Shown here one piece after another: positions 1 to 7,527 of a DNA stretch of 64,000 nucleotides. The DNA is from Mycolicibacterium mucogenicum DSM 44124 (GTDB taxonomy: Bacteria; Actinomycetota; Actinomycetes; Mycobacteriales; Mycobacteriaceae). Under the pieces are notes generated by a model. It ran no database searches. It was not told where the DNA came from and saw only the letters and a program-made list of their open reading frames with translations. The position numbers were made by a program, and so were the translations under genes. The DNA is taken from the NCBI RefSeq assembly GCF_005670685.2, contig NZ_CP062008.1, positions 1,798,001-1,862,000 of the forward strand, in the 5' to 3' direction. The number at the start of each line of letters is the position of its first letter. Position 1 is the first letter of the stretch.

Positions 1-165
1 TTCCGGTTCAACGAGAGTCCGCTGGACCTGCTGCGGCGCGCCACCGAGGCCGGCGTCAGCGAGACCACGCTGCCTCGCGAGTGGGGTGACTGGGCCACCC
101 GGGCGCAGATGCCGTCATTGCGCATTCCGGACTTCCACATGTCGTCGGTCAGTCAGGCGCAATAA
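1..165 (+). CDS. C-terminal end of an unidentified protein (partial)
   Basis: An open frame runs from base 1 to a TAA at 163-165 and gives the last 54 residues of a protein whose start lies outside the window. The visible tail is polar and aromatic-rich (it includes REWGDWATRAQMP) and shows no signal, membrane segment or motif I can assign. It converges on the threonine aldolase gene, and the two 3' ends overlap by 17 bp. Product not recognised. Confidence 0.6.
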   Translation, partial: FRFNESPLDLLRRATEAGVSETTLPREWGDWATRAQMPSLRIPDFHMSSVSQAQ

Positions 166-1174
166 CTTTCAGCGCCATGGCGACGTCCTCGTCGGTGGTG
201 GCCCACGAGCAGACGAACCGGACGATCGGTCGCAGTGGGTCGGGAGCGTGGACGGCGAACCGTTCCCTGACGCGCGCTGTGGTCGCGGCGTCGAGGATGA
301 CGAACACCTCGTTGGCCTCGGTCGGCGCGGCCAGTTGCAGCCCCGCCTCCGCGAACCCGGCGCTCAAAGTCGCCGCCATGCGGTTGGCGTGGGCTGCGGT
401 CTGTAACCAGAGATCGTCGTGCAGCATGGCCTCGAACTGAGCCGAGATGAAGCGGTGCTTGCTGGCAAGGTGGCCGATCTGCTTCTGCACGAAGCGAATT
501 CCCTCGAAATGTTCGGGTCGGCGGATCAGTACCGCGTCACCGAACAGCATGCCGTTCTTGGTGCCGCCGACGGTGACGATGTCGGCGTCGCCGATGGCCT
601 CCTTTGGGCTGATGCCAAGGGCGGCAATGGCGTTGGCGATGCGGGAGCCGTCCACGTGCACCAGCAGGTCGTGTTGGTGGGCGTAGTCGATGAACTCCGT
701 CAGCGCTGCGGGCGACCAGACGCGCCCGTTCTCGGTCGACTGGGTGATGGTGACGATGCGCGGCTGGGAGTGGTGCACCTCGCCGCGGCGGGCGATGTGC
801 CGATCCAGCTCCTGCGGTGAGATCAGGCCGTCATCACTGGGTAGCGGTGTCAGTTGTGCCGCGGCGATTCGCACCGGCCCACCCGCTTCGTCGAGCAGTG
901 AGTGCGCAATATCGCTGCACAGAATTTCCTGCCAGGGCCGCACTGCCGAAGCCAGCGCGATGATGTTGGCCGCGGTGCCGGTCAGCGCGAACAGCACGTC
1001 GGCGTCGGGGGCCTCGAAGGTCGCTTTGAGCGCCTGCGCTGCGCGTTCGGTGCTGGGATCGGTGCCGTACGAGCTCACTGGGCCCTGGTTGGCGGCGACG
1101 ATGGCCTCGATCACCTGCGGGTGAGCACCAGCAGCGTTGTCGGAGGCGAATGCGGCCGAGACGGTCGAACTCAT
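149..1174 (-). CDS. Low-specificity L-threonine aldolase (PLP-dependent, fold type I)
   Basis: This 341-residue protein should cleave L-threonine or L-allo-threonine to glycine and acetaldehyde with a PLP cofactor in the cytoplasm. The family pattern is clear: SDNAAGAHP near the N-terminus, the Asp-containing HVDGSR stretch at residues 173-178 that contacts the PLP ring nitrogen, and GGTKNG at 203-208, where Lys206 is the expected Schiff-base lysine. Length is normal for the family. The ATG at 1174 begins a divergent gap of 35 bp to the next gene. Its 3' end overlaps the upstream-strand partial gene. Other beta-eliminating aldolases such as phenylserine aldolase cannot be excluded. Confidence 0.88.
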   Translation of the reverse strand: MSSTVSAAFASDNAAGAHPQVIEAIVAANQGPVSSYGTDPSTERAAQALKATFEAPDADVLFALTGTAANIIALASAVRPWQEILCSDIAHSLLDEAGGPVRIAAAQLTPLPSDDGLISPQELDRHIARRGEVHHSQPRIVTITQSTENGRVWSPAALTEFIDYAHQHDLLVHVDGSRIANAIAALGISPKEAIGDADIVTVGGTKNGMLFGDAVLIRRPEHFEGIRFVQKQIGHLASKHRFISAQFEAMLHDDLWLQTAAHANRMAATLSAGFAEAGLQLAAPTEANEVFVILDAATTARVRERFAVHAPDPLRPIVRFVCSWATTDEDVAMALKVIAPD

Positions 1175-1209
1175 GCGTCGATCGTCTCATCGCGGCAATA
1201 ATCCGGAGT

Positions 1210-2031
1210 GTGGAGGAGCTACTGACGTCCCTGATCGCATTGTCGCCGCCCGCCGAACGGCGGCTCAATGCGGCGATGCGGCAGACGTGTGCCGAGACCC
1301 TGGGCCTTGCGCCGTTGCCCTATGAAGAGGTGTTCGGGCCCGTGTCCGACGTCGAGCCGCTGGTGGCCGAGTTCGCCGAGCAGTTCAGCACCGACGTGTC
1401 GGTGATCTCGGTGGCTCAGCGTGAACAGCTCACTGCGGCGCTGGGCGCCAACAGTTTTCGCATCGTGGCGTTGATGTACATCGCGGACTTCGTGCCGCGG
1501 GTGCGGGCCGGATTCGCGGCACTTGGGCTGCCGCCGATCGCCGATCCCGACGGCTGGGACCACTCCACTGACCCGGTGGACCTGCTGTTGAACCGCTTCG
1601 CAAGTTCGGTAGGGGCGCGACGTGAGCTCGATCCGGTGATGACCGAGGTCGTGCGGCTGCGCGGCGCGGCCGCGCACAACTGCCGGCTGTGCAAGTCGCT
1701 GCGTGAGGGCACGGCGCTGGATGCCGGCGGCAATGAATCGCTGTACTCGGAGATCGAACTGTACGAGTCGTCGACGCTGCTCGACGACAGGCAGAAGGCC
1801 GCGTTGCGCTACGTCGACGCCCTGGTGTGGACGCCGTCGCGGATACCGACCGACGTCGCGGCGGGGGTTCGGTCGCACTTCTCGGACGCCGAGGCCATCG
1901 AGATCACCCTCGACGTGATGCGCAACGGCATCAACAAGATTGCCGTCGCTTTGGGTGGTGACGCGCCGCGGGTCAGCGAGGGCACCGAGCGCTATCTGCT
2001 CGGAGCCGACGGGCAGCCGGTGTTCTCTTAG
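1210..2031 (+). CDS. Carboxymuconolactone decarboxylase / AhpD-like family protein
   Basis: A 273-residue protein if translation starts at the GTG at 1210. An in-frame ATG at 1150 would run into the divergent aldolase gene, so the later start is preferred; no strong ribosome binding site is seen for either. The AhpD-type redox motif is present as HNCRLC around residues 156-161 (Cys158 and Cys161), preceded by a helix ending VVRLRGAAA. Family members act as alkylhydroperoxidases or thiol-disulfide proteins. The protein is longer than a single AhpD domain, with about 130 extra N-terminal residues. Substrate unknown. Confidence 0.75.
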   Translation: MEELLTSLIALSPPAERRLNAAMRQTCAETLGLAPLPYEEVFGPVSDVEPLVAEFAEQFSTDVSVISVAQREQLTAALGANSFRIVALMYIADFVPRVRAGFAALGLPPIADPDGWDHSTDPVDLLLNRFASSVGARRELDPVMTEVVRLRGAAAHNCRLCKSLREGTALDAGGNESLYSEIELYESSTLLDDRQKAALRYVDALVWTPSRIPTDVAAGVRSHFSDAEAIEITLDVMRNGINKIAVALGGDAPRVSEGTERYLLGADGQPVFS

Positions 2032-2104
2032 GGGCTGTTCTGGGGACTCTCGGAAAAACTTTGGTCACTTTGTTTTCGCTGGTCACAGTGGGTAACTAGC
2101 GTCA

Positions 2105-2119
2105 CATTTCCGGCGGTTT
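2105..2119. repeat. Left copy of the 15-bp target-site duplication of the IS481-type element
   Basis: The 15 bases CATTTCCGGCGGTTT lie immediately outside the left inverted repeat and recur without mismatch immediately outside the right one at 3546-3560. This fits the long end of the 4-15 bp duplication range known for IS481-family elements and fixes both element ends. Confidence 0.92.
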
Positions 2120-2173
2120 TGTGATGTATCGGGACATCGGTGACAGTTCTGCATCAGCACATCGGTGACAGTT
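2120..2173. repeat. Left inverted repeat of the IS481-type element
   Basis: A 54-bp repeat that starts TGTGATG and contains two copies of ACATCGGTGACAGTT, at 2134-2148 and 2159-2173. A third, degenerate copy at 2185-2199 lies inside the 3' end of the transposase frame. It differs from the right repeat at four positions. Confidence 0.9.
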
Positions 2174-2179
2174 GGTGTA

Positions 2180-3448
2180 TCAGGACATCGGTAACGTTTC
2201 CTCTGGTTTGGGGTGTGAGCCGCGGGGCTTTCCGTTGCCGACGTAGGTCACTCCTGGTGCGGCCCGGGTGTGCTCGATGAGGATCTCGCCGTCGAGGTCG
2301 GCGACGATGATTTTGTCGCCGTCGGTAGCGACCAAGACCTCTTGGAGGCCGTATCGGCCCCCGACTTTGTAGATGACCCCGGCGAGCATGAATGTGCCGG
2401 CGGTGGTCAGCGTGCGGATGCTGGTGCTGGCCGGTAGCGCTGGTACGGGCTGAAGCTGCTTGATTGTGGCCGCGATGAGCAACGGCGCGTCGGGCTGCGG
2501 GCGGGGCGGGGCGGCCTTGGCGGTCGCTTCCCACGCGGTCTGCGGGGTGACGCGGCCGGGGAGACCTTGGTGGGGTCGTTCGGTGTTGTAGATGTGGTCG
2601 AATTTGTCGACCTGGGCTTGTAGTTCGGCGAGGCTCTCGGCGAGGGGCTGTTGGTCGAGGTAGCGGAACAGGGTTTGGTGGAATCGTTCGTTTTTGCCCT
2701 GGGTGGTCGGCTTGTAGGGCTTGCCGGTGATCGCTTCGGTTCCCAGCGCCGCAACGTGTTTGACGAGTTTGCCGACCAATCCACGGCGCGAAAGGTTCAG
2801 CGCCGCCCCGTTGTCAGTGAGTAGTCGTTGGGGTACCCCGTGAGCGGCCACGGCCTTGTCGAAGACGGCGATCGCGGCTTCGGCGGTCTCGCTCCGGGCA
2901 ACGTGCGAGGCCACGGCATAGCGGGAGTGATCATCAATGAGCTGGAAGATCACGCACGTACGTCCACCGACCAGGACGTACTCGGTGGCATCGAGTTGCC
3001 AGCAGGCGTTGGGGGCGGGATAGACGAACCGTCGCCACGCCGAGCGGGGTTTCTTCTTCGGCTCCTTACGGGCCACTCCAGCTTGGCGGAAGACGCGGGC
3101 CAGGGCTGCTGTGGAGGGGACCTGGTCCAGGCCCATCGCGCGCATCTTGTCGTGCACACTGATCGGCCCGCAGTCCAAACCGGAGGATTCCAGAGCCTTA
3201 CGCACCGCGATGGCCTGCTCCTTGACCTCATCACCAAGTGTCGACGGACTCGACTTCGGTCGCCGGGTCCTCGGTTCAAGCACCGCAGCCTGACCATCTG
3301 TCACGGCCCGTTTACGTAACGCGTAGAACGACTTTCGAGAAATTCCATGCTCGACGCAGAACGTCGAGACCGCCCCACGAGGCGCGTCATCGGGCCACTG
3401 CGCGATCGCCAGACGGACACGAGGATCGATGGGTTCATTGACAGCCAC
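2180..3448 (-). CDS. IS481-family transposase (DDE, rve integrase core)
   Basis: A 422-residue transposase that cuts and joins the element ends. An N-terminal helix-turn-helix covers about residues 10-50, followed by a second DNA-binding segment to about 125. The integrase core shows the catalytic acids: Asp153 in WQLDATEY, Asp212 in LTDNGAA and Glu254 in GKNERFHQ. The motif YNTERPHQGL typical of rve transposases follows. The frame is uninterrupted from ATG at 3448 to the stop at 2180, and the length is usual for the IS481 group. The C-terminal region of about 100 residues resembles the extra C-terminal domain of longer actinobacterial members. Confidence 0.93.
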   Translation of the reverse strand: MAVNEPIDPRVRLAIAQWPDDAPRGAVSTFCVEHGISRKSFYALRKRAVTDGQAAVLEPRTRRPKSSPSTLGDEVKEQAIAVRKALESSGLDCGPISVHDKMRAMGLDQVPSTAALARVFRQAGVARKEPKKKPRSAWRRFVYPAPNACWQLDATEYVLVGGRTCVIFQLIDDHSRYAVASHVARSETAEAAIAVFDKAVAAHGVPQRLLTDNGAALNLSRRGLVGKLVKHVAALGTEAITGKPYKPTTQGKNERFHQTLFRYLDQQPLAESLAELQAQVDKFDHIYNTERPHQGLPGRVTPQTAWEATAKAAPPRPQPDAPLLIAATIKQLQPVPALPASTSIRTLTTAGTFMLAGVIYKVGGRYGLQEVLVATDGDKIIVADLDGEILIEHTRAAPGVTYVGNGKPRGSHPKPEETLPMS

Positions 3449-3491
3449 CGCCCGAGCCTGGTGGCAGAAGTGTCACCACCAAGACCACCGG

Positions 3492-3545
3492 AACTGTCAC
3501 CGATGTCCTGATGCAGAACTGTCACCGATGTCCTGAGACATAACA
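3492..3545. repeat. Right inverted repeat of the IS481-type element
   Basis: Read on the minus strand it begins TGTTATG and matches the left repeat at 50 of 54 positions. It holds two exact copies of the ACATCGGTGACAGTT word. A weak third copy (containing GTGTCACC) lies between it and the transposase start. Confidence 0.9.
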
Positions 3546-3560
3546 CATTTCCGGCGGTTT
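3546..3560. repeat. Right copy of the 15-bp target-site duplication
   Basis: Exact repeat of 2105-2119, immediately next to the ACA that closes the right inverted repeat. Only 12 bp separate it from the SOS box of the following gene. Confidence 0.92.
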
Positions 3561-3572
3561 CTTGTCGGTGGT

Positions 3573-3588
3573 TCGAACTAGTGTTCGA
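3573..3588. promoter_or_regulatory. LexA binding site (SOS box) of the 13E12 gene
   Basis: The sequence TCGAAC-TAGT-GTTCGA is a perfect match to the mycobacterial SOS box TCGAAC-N4-GTTCGA, and the palindrome extends one more base on each side. It ends two bases before the ATG at 3591, so LexA bound here would cover the promoter and the start codon. LexA control of 13E12-family genes is known in M. tuberculosis. That this copy is still driven from its own promoter after the insertion upstream is inference. Confidence 0.9.
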
Positions 3589-3590
3589 AT

Positions 3591-4991
3591 ATGGCCATTG
3601 ACTCCGCTATCGTCCTCAACGCCTACGCGGCGCTTGAGGATGCGATCGCCACGGTCAACGGCCTGGACTACAGCGGGTTGCCCATCAAAGTCCTGTTGGA
3701 GCTGCAGTCCCGCCGCGAAACTCTGAAGTGCGCCGCCGAAGCCGTCGATCACCAGATTATGGCTGCGGCACAGACGCAGGCGACGGCCAAGGAGATCGGG
3801 GCCAAGGATTGGCCCGAGGTGCTACATGTGCGGCACCGCATCAGCCGGGAGGAAGCTCGCCGCCGGGTGCGGGACTGCGACAACCTCGGTCCGCGCTCGG
3901 CCATCACGGGCGAACCGTTGGGCCCGGTGTGGGAGTTGGTCGCCGCCGCGGTGGCTGAGGGTGCGATCAATGGCGAGCACGTGCAGGTGATCACCAACTT
4001 CTTCGCCAAGGTGCCGTTGTGGGTGGATCCGGTCACCATGGCCCAGTGCGAGGCCGATCTGGTGGCCGACGCGAGGGTCAAGACCCCCGAGGACCTCCGC
4101 AAAGCCGCGGCGGATTTGTTGTACCGGCTCGATCAGGACGGGCCCGAACCCGACGACTCTGAACCCGACACGAAACGCGCCATCAACCATGGCAAGCAGC
4201 GCTCCGATGGCACCTCCGAGGTCAGCGGCACCATCGAGGCCGAGACCCGTGCTTACTGGGATGCGATCAATGACAAATGGGCCGCCCCCGGCATGTGCAA
4301 CCCCGCCGACCCGGTGCCCTGCATCTCGGGTACACCGACCCAGGAACAGATCGACAACGACACCCGTACCGCCGCCCAGCGCCGCCATGATGCGTACAAG
4401 ATGGTCGGCCGCATGATCCTGAAGACCGGCATGCTCGGCGAACACAACGGATTCCCCGTCGCGGTGGTCGCCACCTGCACCGTGACCGACCTCGAGAAGC
4501 GCACCGGGGTGGCGCTCACTCACACCGGTACCAAGCTGCCGGTCAAGGACCTGGTTCAGATGGCCGCCGCCGGAGCCGACCACTACCTCGTCGTCTTCGA
4601 CGACCACACCGAACAACCGCTGTACATGGGCCGAGCGCGTCGTACCGCCACTGTCGCCCAACGTTTCGCTTTGTTCGCCCGCGACCTGGGCTGCACCAAA
4701 CCCAACTGCACCGCCCCCGCATCCCGGTCTCAGGCCCATCACGTCAACACCAACTGGCGCGATCACGGCCCCACAGACATCACCAACCTCACCCTGGCCT
4801 GCGGCCCAGACAACCGCCTCGCCGACACCGGCGGCTGGACCACCACCATGAAGAACGGCCGCACCCACTGGACCCCGCCACCACTGCTCGACGTCGGCCA
4901 ACCCCGAACCAACCACTACCACCGCCCCACGCTCTACCCAGCGGAGCGCGGCGATGCTGACGGCGGCGAAAGTGGCAGTCCCGCAAACTGA
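3591..4991 (+). CDS. 13E12 repeat family protein (DUF222 with C-terminal HNH nuclease domain)
   Basis: A 466-residue protein of the mycobacterial 13E12 repeat family. The DUF222 region spans about residues 30-330. A C-terminal HNH module follows, with a Cys pair at 368 and 373, His383-His384, Asn399 in ITNLTLAC and Cys404. The family is usually present in many copies per genome; its members are presumed nucleases but their role is not established. The ATG lies directly behind a LexA box with no Shine-Dalgarno sequence, which suggests a leaderless message induced by DNA damage. A complete insertion sequence ends 45 bp upstream of the ATG. The reading frame appears full length. Confidence 0.9.
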   Translation: MAIDSAIVLNAYAALEDAIATVNGLDYSGLPIKVLLELQSRRETLKCAAEAVDHQIMAAAQTQATAKEIGAKDWPEVLHVRHRISREEARRRVRDCDNLGPRSAITGEPLGPVWELVAAAVAEGAINGEHVQVITNFFAKVPLWVDPVTMAQCEADLVADARVKTPEDLRKAAADLLYRLDQDGPEPDDSEPDTKRAINHGKQRSDGTSEVSGTIEAETRAYWDAINDKWAAPGMCNPADPVPCISGTPTQEQIDNDTRTAAQRRHDAYKMVGRMILKTGMLGEHNGFPVAVVATCTVTDLEKRTGVALTHTGTKLPVKDLVQMAAAGADHYLVVFDDHTEQPLYMGRARRTATVAQRFALFARDLGCTKPNCTAPASRSQAHHVNTNWRDHGPTDITNLTLACGPDNRLADTGGWTTTMKNGRTHWTPPPLLDVGQPRTNHYHRPTLYPAERGDADGGESGSPAN

Positions 4992-5096
4992 TCCGGCATT
5001 CCGCCGCGCCATCCAGAGCCGCGACGGCAGTGCCACGTGCGCCGCTACGAATCGCTCGCTGACGACGCGACTCGCGGAGACGCAGTGAGTGCCGCT

Positions 5097-5144
5097 CGAC
5101 GCCTTCGACGCCTTCGACGCCTTCGACGCCTTCGGCGGCGTAGC
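5097..5144. repeat. 9-bp tandem repeat, about five copies
   Basis: The unit GCCTTCGAC is repeated four times exactly at 5101-5136, with a partial unit on each side. It lies in the gap of about 165 bp between the convergent 13E12 and thioesterase genes. The number of units is a likely site of replication slippage. Confidence 0.85.
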
Positions 5145-5156
5145 GCCCGTAGCGCG

Positions 5157-5969
5157 TCAGCCCTTGAAGTAGACGATCTGGTGGGTACTGGCGAGCAGCG
5201 CGCCATCGCGAGCCCACACATGCGCACTCTGGTCGAAGTACCCGTCCGAGAAGCGATTTGCGTGCGCACTGCCCAACACGTAATCACCGCCGATGCTTTC
5301 GAGCTCCTGCCCATTGGCATGGAAGTACGTGGTGAGTGAGATCGTGCCGGCCGGAAAGAATCCACCGCGCCGCAGGAAAACCCGGGGATAGAAGATGTCG
5401 GACATCGCGGCTAGGGCGGCGAAGTCGATGCCGCGCTCGTTGGCGTCCCGCACCCACAGCGTCGTCCGCGACGACTCACTGGGCTCGGCATCCTCTGCCG
5501 GAAAAGGATTTTCGACGAAACGCATGTCGTACTGACTGACCCACGGCAGGGGAGGACCGCTGACTTCGAGTCCCTCGGGTCCGGTCACAGTCGGCATGCG
5601 CGACTCGTCGTCCGACCAGGTGTCGCGGCGGATGCCGAAAACCATGGTGGCAGTGGTCTTGATGTCGCCGTCCTGGCTGAGTTCGGCGATCCAGTGCTGG
5701 TTCGTGCGGTTGGTGCGGGCGGGCTTCAGCGCGATGTCGAACTCGCCGTCGGCGATGGGCGCGGCGAAGTTGACCGTGAGCGCCAGCGGTTCACCGATGC
5801 GGTCGGGCCGCAGCTCGACCGCGTGCAACAGCGTCGCCGCGGTGATTCCGCCGAACGGGCCGACCATGTTCGCCCAGTCCGGGTGCGTCTGCCCACGCAT
5901 GCGCGTGTCATCGACGGGCTGCAGGTCGAGGGCTTTGTCGAACGAATGAGAGCCGGTCACGCTCAACAT
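5157..5969 (-). CDS. Acyl-CoA thioesterase family protein (double hotdog, TesB-like)
   Basis: A 270-residue protein if it starts at the ATG at 5969; a longer frame exists but its extra residues are low-complexity and overlap the upstream gene. The N-terminal half contains the hotdog segment with HPDWANMVGPFGG, the usual position of the substrate-loading helix. The C-terminal half repeats the fold and ends VWARDGALLASTHQIVYFKG, a characteristic TesB/4HBT_3 tail. It is expected to hydrolyse an acyl-CoA thioester in the cytoplasm. It lies 25 bp downstream of the phytanoyl-CoA dioxygenase-like gene on the same strand, so the pair may be an operon acting on an unusual fatty acid. Confidence 0.8.
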   Translation of the reverse strand: MLSVTGSHSFDKALDLQPVDDTRMRGQTHPDWANMVGPFGGITAATLLHAVELRPDRIGEPLALTVNFAAPIADGEFDIALKPARTNRTNQHWIAELSQDGDIKTTATMVFGIRRDTWSDDESRMPTVTGPEGLEVSGPPLPWVSQYDMRFVENPFPAEDAEPSESSRTTLWVRDANERGIDFAALAAMSDIFYPRVFLRRGGFFPAGTISLTTYFHANGQELESIGGDYVLGSAHANRFSDGYFDQSAHVWARDGALLASTHQIVYFKG

Positions 5970-5994
5970 GATGCCTGGTGCTGATTTGGCGTCC

Positions 5995-7236
5995 TCAGTG
6001 TGTTGCGGCGCGACTGGACACCTTGCCCGTCGCGTCGGCGCGGAAGAGGGCGTCGTTGTAGTGGCATCCCGCGGGAATCCACTCGAACGTCTTCTCCTCG
6101 GCGAACTTGTAGTACAGGACGCGGCGGCCGGCATTCGGTGCGGTCGGCGGGGGAGTGCTGTGCATGATGTCGCCGTAATGCAGTGTGAGATCGCCGGGTT
6201 CGGTGTCGAGTTTGACGACGGGCAAGTCGCCCTCTCGGCCCCACTGCAGCCAGTGCTTCGTATAGCGGTGCGAGCCGGCCAGCACCATCAACTGACCGTT
6301 GGCTGCGTTGGCGTGATCGAGCTGGATGCCCGCCTGGATGAGCGGGCACATGACGGGGTGTCCGCCGATGCCGTCGTCGACGTGCCAGCCCAGATCACCG
6401 TCGCCTTTGACCACGTCGGAGTTCTTGATGAAAACCATTGGGCCGTCGAGCCGGTCGTCGCAGACTCGCAGCTCGGGGCCCGCCAGTCGGACGTACGCGG
6501 TGGTGCGTGGTTCTGTACACAGCGCCTGTAGGACGTCGGAGTAGCGGCCCAGATAGTTGATGCGCGTGACGATTTCGGCCCCGCTGGAGTTCAGCGACCA
6601 CCACGAGAACGGATCGCCGGGTGTGGTCATGGCCCGGACTGTCTCGACTTCCGCGCCCCACGCGGCGACCTCGTCGGGGCTGTAGACGCCGCGGATGTGC
6701 AGGTAGCCGGCGACGTTGAAGAAGTGGCGCAGGTCTTCGATGTCGTCGTCGACGGTGAAGGTCTGGTGCAGATCGAGCGGCCGACCGTCCCGGTCGATGA
6801 GCGTCTCCCGCACCGCTGCGGTGTAGATCGGGGTGCCGGTCAGGAGGGTCTGGGTGGCTGGCTCCCAGCGCTGCCAGTCCTGCAACGTGCCGCGTGCCAG
6901 CCGCGCCCGCTCGGTACGGACGGCACCGGACGCGGAGAGCAGTCTGTTCAGGAACGCCGAGAACGTGGTCTCGTCCAGCTCGACCAGGGTGGCTCCGGTG
7001 TCACCGCTGGTGGCCTCCACACCTGCCGGTGTTGCGTGCCAGGTGCGGGTCGTGCCGTCGGGGAGTTGGAAGGCGAGCGGCGGGACGCCGGCGAGGTCGT
7101 CGACGACGAGAGTGCCGTGTCGCGCGTTGAGGGCGGGCAGTTCGTGGGTGTGAAAGTCGTCGAACGAATGATGGGGAAACGACGCTGCGATGGCGTCGAC
7201 CCACGGCAGTCCGGTGCCCAGCTGGTCGGTCGCCAT
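5995..7236 (-). CDS. Phytanoyl-CoA dioxygenase family protein (Fe(II)/2-oxoglutarate oxygenase)
   Basis: A 413-residue protein of the PhyH family, non-haem iron oxygenases that hydroxylate with 2-oxoglutarate. The iron triad is visible: His285 and Asp287 in GWHVDDG and the distal His359 in DIMHSTPPP. An Arg at 371-372 (AGRRVLYYKF) would bind the 2-oxoglutarate carboxylate. The first 160 residues precede the catalytic fold and are not assigned. The ATG at 7236 has a good upstream purine run (AAGGAAGGAC). The downstream thioesterase, 25 bp away, suggests a shared substrate such as an acyl-CoA, but this is inference. Confidence 0.82.
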   Translation of the reverse strand: MATDQLGTGLPWVDAIAASFPHHSFDDFHTHELPALNARHGTLVVDDLAGVPPLAFQLPDGTTRTWHATPAGVEATSGDTGATLVELDETTFSAFLNRLLSASGAVRTERARLARGTLQDWQRWEPATQTLLTGTPIYTAAVRETLIDRDGRPLDLHQTFTVDDDIEDLRHFFNVAGYLHIRGVYSPDEVAAWGAEVETVRAMTTPGDPFSWWSLNSSGAEIVTRINYLGRYSDVLQALCTEPRTTAYVRLAGPELRVCDDRLDGPMVFIKNSDVVKGDGDLGWHVDDGIGGHPVMCPLIQAGIQLDHANAANGQLMVLAGSHRYTKHWLQWGREGDLPVVKLDTEPGDLTLHYGDIMHSTPPPTAPNAGRRVLYYKFAEEKTFEWIPAGCHYNDALFRADATGKVSSRAATH

Positions 7237-7323
7237 CGTCGTCCTTCCTTACGCGCCGATTATCAGCCCGTGGCGCGTCCTCCCGTGGCGCCATGCGAAC
7301 ATGGTGGCCGCGATCTTCGCGAT

Positions 7324-7397
7324 GGGGCGGTAGCTCAGTTGGTTAGAGCCGGGGACTCATAATCCCTTGGTCGCGGGTTCGAGCCCCGCCCGCCCTA
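7324..7397 (+). tRNA. tRNA with CAT anticodon (tRNA-Met, elongator type likely)
   Basis: A full cloverleaf folds from 7324. The acceptor stem GGGGCGG pairs with CCGCCCT, with one G-U at the outermost pair. The D arm is GCTC/GAGC, the anticodon stem GGGGA/TCCCT with loop CTCATAA, and the T arm GCGGG/CCCGC with loop TTCGAGC. The CAT anticodon fits elongator methionine. A lysidine-modified isoleucine tRNA has the same anticodon and cannot be excluded by eye. The CCA is not encoded. Its last 16 bases and the following 6 are repeated at 7506-7527. Confidence 0.93.
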
Positions 7398-7403
7398 CTC
7401 AAA
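7382..7403 (+). repeat. 22-bp direct repeat, copy 1 (tRNA 3' end plus 6 bp)
   Basis: These 22 bases, starting AGCCCCGCCC and ending ACTCAAA, cover the 3' T-stem and acceptor strand of the tRNA and six bases beyond. They recur exactly at 7506-7527. Duplication of a tRNA 3' end is the classic signature of an integration event. Confidence 0.9.
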
Positions 7404-7505
7404 GGCTGTATGACGTCGGCTGATGGCTGACATTTCTTTGTCGGGTGATGCCTGACAGTGTTTCGGCTGATGCTTTACACCTGCTTCGGCTGATCCTTGA
7501 CACCC
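7404..7505. mobile_element. 102-bp insert of four degenerate repeats, probable IS end relic
   Basis: Between the two tRNA-end repeats lie four related 18-bp words, each close to TCGGCTGATGCCTGACA, at 7415-7432, 7440-7457, 7462-7479 and 7485-7502, spaced 22-25 bp. Read on the minus strand they appear as TGTCA-n-GATCAGCCGA-type words, the pattern of multiple terminal repeats at IS21-like element ends. No transposase frame or opposite end is present, so I read it as a solitary end left by deletion or as a miniature element. The family assignment is inference. Confidence 0.55.
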
Positions 7506-7527
7506 AGCCCCGCCCGCCCTACTCAAA
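7506..7527 (+). repeat. 22-bp direct repeat, copy 2
   Basis: Exact copy of 7382-7403. The reverse complement of its TCA at 7523-7525 supplies the stop codon of the neighbouring minus-strand gene, so the duplication event set that protein's present C-terminus. Confidence 0.9.

Larger units (their letters stand above)
2120..3545 (-). mobile_element. Complete IS481-family insertion sequence, 1,426 bp
   Basis: The element is delimited by 54-bp imperfect inverted repeats (50 of 54 identical) that begin TGT and end ACA, flanked by a perfect 15-bp direct duplication. It carries a single transposase gene read on the minus strand with an intact frame, so it looks recently inserted and potentially active. 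Each end holds two good copies, plus a poorer third, of the word ACATCGGTGACAGTT about 25 bp apart, probably several transposase contact sites. It landed 27 bp upstream of the SOS box of the 13E12 gene. The name in ISfinder was not determined. Confidence 0.93.

Noticed and set aside
1150..1209. Upstream ATG start for the AhpD-like gene
   Set aside because: It would overlap the 5' end of the divergent aldolase gene and adds a basic stretch without family similarity.
5037..5365. Arg/Leu-rich small frames over the 9-bp repeat
   Set aside because: Their LRRLRR content comes only from the tandem repeat; they overlap the thioesterase gene and lack start signals.
7404..7505. CRISPR-like array of four repeats
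   Set aside because: The repeats are degenerate, spacers are only 4-8 bp and there are no cas genes; transposon-end repeats explain the pattern better.
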